Shown here in pieces: positions 1-4,701 of a DNA stretch of 6,891 nt. The DNA lies in assembly GCA_001593855.1 (NCBI GenBank), contig LUCC01000041.1, positions 1 through 6,891 of the forward strand. The letters run 5' to 3'. A program made the translations under genes and the position numbers. The notes beneath the pieces were generated by a model that worked only from the letters and a program-made list of their open reading frames with translations, ran no database searches and was not told the DNA's origin. Source of the stretch: Candidatus Hecatellales archaeon B24. GTDB taxonomy: Archaea > Thermoproteota > Bathyarchaeia > Hecatellales > Hecatellaceae. Each line of letters begins with the position of its first letter. Position 1 is the first letter of the stretch.

Positions 1-728
1 CAACCGTGGGAGGAGTGCGCCGTGACATCTCCGACGCGGTGGCTCACCAGGTTAAGAAGGGCATGGAAATACTGAGGAAGAGGCTTGACGTCTACACGGG
101 AGTTGTTGAGAAGGAGCCTACCCTCAGGAAGAGAGTTATAGACGTTGGAAGGCTTTCACCCCACGACGCGGTTGCCCTCTGCGCGGTAGGGCCGACGTTA
201 AGAATGACAGGGGTTAAACGTGATGTGCGGGCTGACGACCCCTACCAGGCTTACGATGAGATACCCTTCAACGTTGCCACCTACGACACCGGCGACGTTC
301 TCGCCCAGATAATCGTTAGAGTGGTTGAAACCTATGAGGCTGCCAACATCATCGACTACGCTATAGACCACATGCCTTCAGGCCCGATAAAAGTTAAAGT
401 CCCCTGGAATATTGCTCCCAACGAGATTATAAGCCGCGGTGAAGCTCCCAGAGGCGAGCTTTTCTACTACTTCAAGAGTAATGGAACGGAAAAGCCTGAA
501 AGGGTTAAGATAAGAACGCCAACCCTCGGCAATATTCCAGCAGTATGCGAGATGCTTAAAGGCTACCATATAGCTGAAATTCCCATAGTTTTCGCCGGAA
601 TAGACCCATGCCTAAGCTGTACAGCACGCTTCGCCTTCATAGATGAACGTAAAGACAAAAGCTGGGTTTGGAGCGGAGAGCAGCTTCGAACCTACCGCAG
701 GAAATACTATAAGCGTTATGGAAGGTGA
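1..728 (+). CDS. Group 4 [NiFe] hydrogenase large subunit, complex I NuoD/FpoD-like (C-terminal part)
   Basis: Catalytic large subunit of an energy-converting [NiFe] hydrogenase related to the 49-kDa subunit of complex I. It would carry the active site on the cytoplasmic side of the complex. The frame is open to the window edge, and the first codons encode TVGGVRRDI, a conserved internal block of this family. The GTG at base 6 is therefore an internal Val and the N-terminus, with the first CxxC, is missing. Also seen is the family block GPTLRMTGVKRDVRADDPYQAYDE. Near the end comes DPCLSCTAR, with the two Cys codons at 609-611 and 618-620, the [NiFe] ligand motif that NuoD/FpoD proteins have lost. 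Exactly 32 residues follow the Arg, resembling the cleaved tail of HycE. The H, I, J, K, L and M subunits follow directly. Hydrogenase rather than a ferredoxin- or F420H2-quinone oxidoreductase is inferred from the retained motif; the upstream CxxC is needed for certainty. Confidence 0.9.
   Translation, partial: TVGGVRRDISDAVAHQVKKGMEILRKRLDVYTGVVEKEPTLRKRVIDVGRLSPHDAVALCAVGPTLRMTGVKRDVRADDPYQAYDEIPFNVATYDTGDVLAQIIVRVVETYEAANIIDYAIDHMPSGPIKVKVPWNIAPNEIISRGEAPRGELFYYFKSNGTEKPERVKIRTPTLGNIPAVCEMLKGYHIAEIPIVFAGIDPCLSCTARFAFIDERKDKSWVWSGEQLRTYRRKYYKRYGR
724..728 (+). promoter_or_regulatory. Ribosome binding site deciding the start of subunit H
   Basis: GGTGA lies 5 bases before the ATG at 734. 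It overlaps the stop codon of the large-subunit gene, so the two genes are probably translationally coupled. A GTG at 725 in the same frame would give three more residues, but it lies inside this site and has no well-spaced site of its own. Confidence 0.6.
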
Positions 729-733
729 GCTGG

Positions 734-1729
734 ATGAGGGAAGCTTTAGGAGTAATAGAACTCGTAATCTTTCCAGGCTTCCTATTCCTCTCATGGCTTG
801 CTTTATACTTTGAATGGGTTGACAGGAAGTTTTACGCCAAGCTCCAGTACCGTTACGGCCCTCTCCACACAGGGCCTAAAGGCTTCCTTCAGCCCTTCGC
901 AGACTTTGTGAAGCTTCTGGCCAAAGAAGATATTGTGCCAGCGGCCGTTGACAGGTTCCTCTTCACCCTTACACCCATAATGATGTTGGCCTTATCCTTC
1001 TACGCCCTCTTCTATGTTCCCATAGTCCCCATCGTCAGGGATGTGGCGTTCGGAGCCTTTGAAGGAGACATCATCCTCGTGGTCTTCGTGCTTACCATAA
1101 TAGGCTTCCTGAAGTTCCTCGCCGGCTGGGGTTCCACCAACAGGTTCAGTGCTGTGGGAGCTGTGAGAACGGCCTTCCAGCTTTTAGGCTACGAGATTCC
1201 GCTGGCTGTGGCGCTTTTAACAGCAGCCATGGGAGCTGGAACCCTGAACATAAGCCTCATAGCCCAGAAAGTTTCAACGGACGCTATTCTAGCATCAGCC
1301 CTCCTGCCAGCCCTAGCCATATCCGTGATATGCTTCCAAGCTGAACTTGAAAGAATACCCTTCGACATCCCTGAAGCCGAGCAGGAAATCGTAGCCGGAT
1401 GGCTTACGGAGTTCAGCGGTAGAAGACTTGCCCTCTTCAGGTTTGCCACAGATGTTGAGCTTACGCTGGCAGCCGCATTGATGGCTGCTCTATTCTTGGG
1501 AGGACCCTACGGGCCGGCCATACCCGTGATTCCAGTTCAGGTTTCCTACTTCCTGTGGTTTATGTTTAAGACCACGGTGCTCGTGCTGGTTCTTGCCAAC
1601 ATCAGAACGCTGTTTGCAAGGCTTAGAATAGACCAGATGGTTCACTTCTCCTGGCGATACCTGATAGTGGCTGCTGTCGCGGAGGCAGTATTTATCCAAG
1701 GCCTCTTGGCCATGGGGGTGATAGCGTAA
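734..1729 (+). CDS. nuoH: Complex I-like membrane anchor subunit H (NuoH/FpoH family)
   Basis: Integral membrane subunit that links the hydrogenase/iron-sulfur arm to the ion-pumping arm (NuoH, FpoH, EchB family). It has 331 residues from ATG 734, close to E. coli NuoH (325), and about eight hydrophobic segments. Family blocks, numbered from the GTG at 725: DRKFYAKLQYRYGP (33-46), KEDIVPAAVDR (67-77), GWGSTNRFSAVGAVR (134-148), GYE (155-157), the acidic cytoplasmic loop ELERIPFDIPEAEQE (207-221) ending in EFSG (229-232), and RIDQ (301-304). Of the acidic residues that line the connecting channel in complex I, Asp60, Glu157 and the loop glutamates are kept, while the NuoH Glu36 position is Asp33. 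It begins 5 bases after the large-subunit stop, and its stop overlaps the ATG of subunit I by one base. Family assignment is firm. Whether a quinone pocket exists cannot be decided here; with a hydrogenase large subunit it is probably unused. Confidence 0.95.
   Translation: MREALGVIELVIFPGFLFLSWLALYFEWVDRKFYAKLQYRYGPLHTGPKGFLQPFADFVKLLAKEDIVPAAVDRFLFTLTPIMMLALSFYALFYVPIVPIVRDVAFGAFEGDIILVVFVLTIIGFLKFLAGWGSTNRFSAVGAVRTAFQLLGYEIPLAVALLTAAMGAGTLNISLIAQKVSTDAILASALLPALAISVICFQAELERIPFDIPEAEQEIVAGWLTEFSGRRLALFRFATDVELTLAAALMAALFLGGPYGPAIPVIPVQVSYFLWFMFKTTVLVLVLANIRTLFARLRIDQMVHFSWRYLIVAAVAEAVFIQGLLAMGVIA
1717..1722 (+). promoter_or_regulatory. Ribosome binding site of subunit I
   Basis: GGTGAT sits inside the 3' end of the H gene, 6 bases before the ATG at 1729. 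It supports that start over the in-frame ATG two codons later and implies translation coupled to H. Confidence 0.55.
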
Positions 1730-2064
1730 TGGCGATGGAAAGCGAGCTTGCCGGAGCAGCTGTAAGAAAACCCGTAACCTTGAAATACCCCTTTGAGCGG
1801 AGGGATGTGCCCCCGCGCTTCCGTGGGAGGCTTGCCTGGGACTCTGAGAAATGTGTGGGCTGCGGAATGTGCGTGCAAGTGTGTCCGGCCTTCGCCCTAG
1901 AGATGGTGGGTAAAGGCCCTATGGCTGAGCTTCGCTACTACCTGAATAGATGTGTTTTCTGCTCCCAATGCGTTGAATCCTGTCCTCGAGACGCCTTGTC
2001 CATGACGGAGGAGTATGAGCTGGCAGACTACAAGCATAAAATTTACGAGTTTAAGAGGAGGTAA
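1729..2064 (+). CDS. nuoI: Two-[4Fe-4S] ferredoxin-like subunit I (NuoI/FpoI family)
   Basis: Peripheral iron-sulfur subunit that carries electrons between the donor side and the small subunit near the active site. In 111 residues it has two classic cluster motifs: CVGCGMCVQVCP (Cys42, 45, 48, 52) and CVFCSQCVESCP (Cys75, 78, 81, 85). All eight ligands are present, so two [4Fe-4S] clusters are expected. The lead-in RKPVTLKYPFERRDVPPRFRG (13-33) matches the NuoI signature before the first cluster and separates it from generic ferredoxins. The protein is shorter than bacterial NuoI (about 160-180 residues) and lacks most of the N-terminal amphipathic helix that lies along the membrane. This resembles archaeal FpoI and hydrogenase EchF-type proteins. 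It overlaps the stop of H by one base and is followed 6 bases later by J1. It is the only iron-sulfur protein visible here; the electron donor module is not in the window. Confidence 0.95.
   Translation: MAMESELAGAAVRKPVTLKYPFERRDVPPRFRGRLAWDSEKCVGCGMCVQVCPAFALEMVGKGPMAELRYYLNRCVFCSQCVESCPRDALSMTEEYELADYKHKIYEFKRR
2057..2062 (+). promoter_or_regulatory. Ribosome binding site deciding the GTG start of J1
   Basis: GGAGGT overlaps the end of the I gene and lies 8 bases before the GTG at 2071. The nearby ATGs at 2064 and 2078 are in other frames, so GTG is the start that fits. Confidence 0.65.
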
Positions 2065-2070
2065 TGGAAG

Positions 2071-2313
2071 GTGGAGTATGCTGTAGCCCTAATATTAATG
2101 GCCCTAGCCATAATATTCGCCATCCTAACCATAGAGCTTAAAGACCTGGTTTACATGGTTTTCTCCTTCGCCATAATGTCTGTTGCCATAGGCTCCTTCT
2201 ACTTCCTTCTTAACGCGGTGTACCTAGGCATGTTCCAAATGCTTGTCTACGCGGGAGCCGTTGTAGCAATGGCAATAGCCGCCATAATATTAACGCGTGG
2301 GAGGGAAGAATGA
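2071..2313 (+). CDS. nuoJ: Complex I-like subunit J, N-terminal half (NuoJ TM1-3; FpoJ1-like)
   Basis: Small membrane subunit of 80 residues with three hydrophobic segments (about 2-20, 25-47 and 51-74), equivalent to the first three helices of NuoJ. The third carries MFQMLVYAGAVVAM (54-67), matching the NuoJ consensus QxLVYxGAV. The conserved Tyr (Tyr60 here) sits at the helix-3 kink that switches conformation in complex I. It starts at GTG 2071 with a good ribosome binding site. The stop overlaps the next gene as ATGA, and that gene supplies the remaining J helices. A J subunit split into two genes is known from methanogen Fpo operons (J1, J2) and parallels MbhD/MbhE in membrane-bound hydrogenases. 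This half is clearly NuoJ-like rather than MbhD-like. It presumably packs between H and K at the start of the proton path. Confidence 0.9.
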   Translation: MEYAVALILMALAIIFAILTIELKDLVYMVFSFAIMSVAIGSFYFLLNAVYLGMFQMLVYAGAVVAMAIAAIILTRGREE

Positions 2314-2573
2314 AAATGGCTCGAAACGGTTTCACAGCAGCTGGAGTCGTGCTGTCCATAATACTCCTACTCTGCATGGTCGGAGTTGCAGCTAAACCGT
2401 TTCCTTTCCTGTCGTTAGGAAGCCCTGCTGTGACGGTAGGGCTCCCCGTGCCTCCGGAGGCTTTCAGCTCAGCCCTCTGGGAGCTTCGATCTTGGGATGC
2501 CATCATCCTAAGCCTTGTACTGCTGTTTTCGGCTGTCGGCTGTATAGCCTTGTTCAGGCTTGAGGAGAGGTGA
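2310..2573 (+). CDS. Complex I-like subunit J, C-terminal half (FpoJ2/MbhE-like)
   Basis: An 87-residue membrane protein with two hydrophobic helices (about 8-28 and 63-83). Between them is a non-cytoplasmic or loop segment of about 34 residues rich in Pro and Ser. It follows J1 with a 4-base ATGA overlap and has its own site, GGGAGG at 2299-2304, so it is a genuine gene and not a frameshift product. An in-frame ATG two codons on (2316) is possible. By position it should be the last two helices of NuoJ. The stretch LWELRSWDAIILSLVLLFSAVG (56-77) recalls the YRGxDTxxExxVLFxAxxG pattern of MbhE and the MrpB/MnhB family, although the acidic residue in the second half is missing here. I call it J2 from position and size. 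The MbhE resemblance is from memory and needs a profile search. Confidence 0.75.
   Translation: MKMARNGFTAAGVVLSIILLLCMVGVAAKPFPFLSLGSPAVTVGLPVPPEAFSSALWELRSWDAIILSLVLLFSAVGCIALFRLEER
2562..2573 (+). promoter_or_regulatory. Ribosome binding site deciding the start of subunit K
   Basis: GAGGAGAGGTGA overlaps the J2 stop codon. Its GGTGA core ends 8 bases before the ATG at 2582. This favours ATG 2582 over the in-frame GTG at 2570, which lies within the site. With ATG 2582 the conserved glutamate of K falls at position 36, as in E. coli NuoK. Confidence 0.7.
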
Positions 2574-2581
2574 AAGGCGAA

Positions 2582-2893
2582 ATGAATGTTGCCACCATAG
2601 GTTTTGCAGGAGGTTTGCTCCTAATAATCTTGGGCATATACTGTCTCGCAGCTAAAAGCAACATGATCAGGCTTATCTTAGGAGTTGAAATCCTGACCAA
2701 CGGAGCCATAGTCGTCCTAGTAACCTTTGGAGCAACCCCGCTGGGAACGTTAAACCCGGCTATAATATCGCTGGCGATTTTAGCTGTGGGAGTAGGCGGA
2801 TGCATAGCGGCAGTAGGCTTAGCCATAGTGATTCAGGCCTACCGACACTACAGGACGCTTGACGTGCGGGAGCTTAAACGTTTGAGGTGGTGA
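2582..2893 (+). CDS. nuoK: Complex I-like subunit K (NuoK/FpoK; MrpC family)
   Basis: Three-helix membrane subunit of 103 residues from ATG 2582 (E. coli NuoK has 100). Hydrophobic segments lie at about 3-23, 29-51 and 59-86. The motif GVEILTNG (34-41) carries Glu36, the same number as the essential Glu36 of E. coli NuoK. The second membrane glutamate of NuoK (Glu72, in AAAEASIGLAL) has no counterpart. The third helix, ILAVGVGGCIAAVGLAIVIQ (66-85), contains no acidic residue; this is the MrpC/MbhG condition. The cytoplasmic tail HYRTLDVRELKRL is like that of NuoK/FpoK. The gene lies 8 bases after J2 and 7 before L. In complex I this subunit connects J to the antiporter-like subunits, so losing one of its two buried acids should matter for the ion path. 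Confidence 0.92.
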   Translation: MNVATIGFAGGLLLIILGIYCLAAKSNMIRLILGVEILTNGAIVVLVTFGATPLGTLNPAIISLAILAVGVGGCIAAVGLAIVIQAYRHYRTLDVRELKRLRW

Positions 2894-2894
2894 T
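2884..2894 (+). promoter_or_regulatory. Ribosome binding site of subunit L
   Basis: GAGGTGGTGAT spans the K stop codon and ends 6 bases before the ATG at 2901, supporting that start. An ATG at 2893 is out of frame. Confidence 0.65.
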
Positions 2895-2900
2895 GGAAGA

Positions 2901-4700
2901 ATGCTACCCTATGCACCCTTCTTGGTCTGGCTTATCCCCCTAGTTGCCTCAGCCCTAATGCCTCTGGCAGCCTTAAACAGGCGGGTTAGAGACATCTACC
3001 CGGTGCTCGTAGGCTTTGTCACAGCAGCTTTCGCCTTATCCATGATCCCGGATGTGGCTGCTGGCCCACCCTACGCTAACCCTCAGATAACCTGGCTTGC
3101 GATTCCAGGCCTGATAACCGTGAACATAGGCGTTATGGTTGACCCTTTAAGCGTTTTCATGGCCTGCATCGTAGCTGGGATAGGCTCACTTATCCTGCTC
3201 TACTCCATGGGCTACATGGCCGGGGAGGAAGGTATAACCCGCTACTGGTTCTTCATGCTTCTCTTCGTAGGCTCCATGATAGGCCTCGTGGTAGTAGACA
3301 ACTTCCTATGGCTGTACATCTTCTGGGAGATGGTAGGGCTCTGCAGCTATGCGCTCATAGGCTTCTGGTATAAGAGGCCTGAAGCTAGGAAGGCCGGGTT
3401 CAAAGCCTTCATAGTAACCCGTATCGGAGACGTATTCCTCCTAGTCGGAGTCATCCTGGTGTTCCTTTCCACAGGGAGCTTCGCCTTCAAAGACCTTCAC
3501 GGAGCCCTTGAAGCCTTCAAGGTTCTGCCCTTCGCTCTTTCCGCGGCGCCCTTCCTCATGCTGATGGGCGCCATAGGCAAGTCAGCCCAGCTTCCGCTGC
3601 ACACATGGCTTCCAGACGCTATGGAAGGTCCAACCCCCGTTTCAGCCCTCATCCACGCTGCTACGATGGTTAAGGCAGGTGTCTACCTTATGGCTCGAAC
3701 CCACTTCATCTACATGGATGTAGCCCCAGACATCTGGCTTACAACCCTCCTATGGGTTGGAGCCGTTACGGCACTCATAACAGCCACCATGGGTTTGACC
3801 TCCGTAGACATCAAGAGGGTTCTAGCCTACTCCACCATAAGCCAGATAGGCTACATGATGATGGGTCTAGGGCTTGGCGCTGGAGCAGGCTTCATCTTCC
3901 TAAGCCAGTTCCACCTTATGAGCCACGCCGTGTTTAAGGCCCTCCTCTTCCTCGCCGCAGGAGTGCTGGTCCACAGCTTCCACGGCATGCGCGACATGAG
4001 GAAGATGGGAGGCCTGTGGAGGGATGCTCCGGTAACCTTCTACGCCACCATCGTAGGCGTGTTGGCGCTTGGAGGAGTTCCCCCCTTCAACGGCTTCTGG
4101 AGTAAAGACCTTATCTTCGCGGCAGCCATGGAAACTGGGAACTATGCAGCCCTAGCCTTCGCCGTTATAACCGCAGCCATAACCCTCGCCTACGGCCTCA
4201 GACTCATAATCTTAACCTTCATGGGTGAGAAACGCTCCGACGAGGTTAGGAAAGCCCGCATCCATGAGCCAGGCGTGATGAAGGTTCCCCTCTTCATCCT
4301 TGCATCCCTGTGCTTCATAACAGGCTTCACGGGTGAAGGCTTCGCAGGCTTCTTAGGTGCAGCCCACAACGGCATCACGTTCCATGTGGAGCCTTTAAGC
4401 GTAGGCTTATCCATCATAGCCATCATCGTCGGAGCTCTGCCAGTATACTTCGTGTACGTCAAGCGCAGTCCGCCTCCTGAAAGTTTCGCCTTGGGAGGAT
4501 GGGGTGTCATCCAGCGGATGCTGAGTCAAGGCTACTACTTCGACAAGTTCTACTACGCGGTTTTCGTGGACGGGCTTAAAGCTGCGGTTCAAGGCTTCAG
4601 GAAGAGCCATCCTGGAATACTGAACTTCAACATGAGCCTGATTCTGGGAGGCCTCATAGTGTTGGCTTTACTGCTCTTGACGTTTGGAGGTGCATGGTGA
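2901..4700 (+). CDS. nuoL: Complex I-like antiporter subunit L (NuoL/FpoL family)
   Basis: Mrp-antiporter-like ion-translocating membrane subunit of 599 residues (E. coli NuoL has 613). All charged residues of the NuoL half-channels have counterparts: Glu143 in FWEMVGLCSYALIGFWY, Asp177, Lys227 in GKSAQLPLHTWLPDAMEGPTP, His252 in LIHAATMVKAG, His338 and His342 with Lys346 in HLMSHAVFKALLFLAAG, and Lys402 in PPFNGFWSKDL. VDIKRVLAYSTISQIGYMM (302-320) is the usual broken-helix block. The C-terminus has the NuoL-type YYFDKFYYAVFV (546-556) and a last helix (about 578-596). However, the segment joining them, which forms the lateral helix, is only about 30 residues, roughly half that of E. coli NuoL. 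L lies 7 bases after K and 1 base before M. Family call is firm. Whether it moves H+ or Na+ cannot be read from sequence. Confidence 0.95.
   Translation: MLPYAPFLVWLIPLVASALMPLAALNRRVRDIYPVLVGFVTAAFALSMIPDVAAGPPYANPQITWLAIPGLITVNIGVMVDPLSVFMACIVAGIGSLILLYSMGYMAGEEGITRYWFFMLLFVGSMIGLVVVDNFLWLYIFWEMVGLCSYALIGFWYKRPEARKAGFKAFIVTRIGDVFLLVGVILVFLSTGSFAFKDLHGALEAFKVLPFALSAAPFLMLMGAIGKSAQLPLHTWLPDAMEGPTPVSALIHAATMVKAGVYLMARTHFIYMDVAPDIWLTTLLWVGAVTALITATMGLTSVDIKRVLAYSTISQIGYMMMGLGLGAGAGFIFLSQFHLMSHAVFKALLFLAAGVLVHSFHGMRDMRKMGGLWRDAPVTFYATIVGVLALGGVPPFNGFWSKDLIFAAAMETGNYAALAFAVITAAITLAYGLRLIILTFMGEKRSDEVRKARIHEPGVMKVPLFILASLCFITGFTGEGFAGFLGAAHNGITFHVEPLSVGLSIIAIIVGALPVYFVYVKRSPPPESFALGGWGVIQRMLSQGYYFDKFYYAVFVDGLKAAVQGFRKSHPGILNFNMSLILGGLIVLALLLLTFGGAW
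3597..3619 (+). repeat. 23-base direct repeat, copy in L
   Basis: These 23 bases encode LHTWLPDA (last base excluded) and are identical to bases 5398-5420 in the M gene, 1801 bases away. Protein homology of L and M explains the position, but identity at every synonymous site is unexpected for such diverged paralogues. Confidence 0.8.
4686..4692 (+). promoter_or_regulatory. Ribosome binding site deciding the start of the M-type subunit
   Basis: GGAGGTG lies within the end of the L gene, 9 bases before the ATG at 4702. The frame is open further upstream to TTG 4684 and GTG 4690, but those lie in or just before the site, so ATG 4702 is preferred. Confidence 0.65.
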
Positions 4701-4701
4701 A

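Noticed and set aside
6..8. GTG as the start of the first gene
   Set aside because: It lies inside the conserved T-V-G-G-V-R-R-D-I block of the large subunit and the frame is open to the window edge, so it is an internal valine of a truncated gene.
2300..2320. J1/J2 junction as a frameshift in one nuoJ gene
   Set aside because: The downstream part has its own ribosome binding site and an ATGA start-stop overlap, and split J genes are known from archaeal Fpo operons.
4190..4510. Minus-strand frames inside L (also 4407-4610) and inside H (1189-1449)
   Set aside because: They are antisense to strongly conserved coding sequence, have no recognisable domain and no good ribosome binding site; composition shadows.
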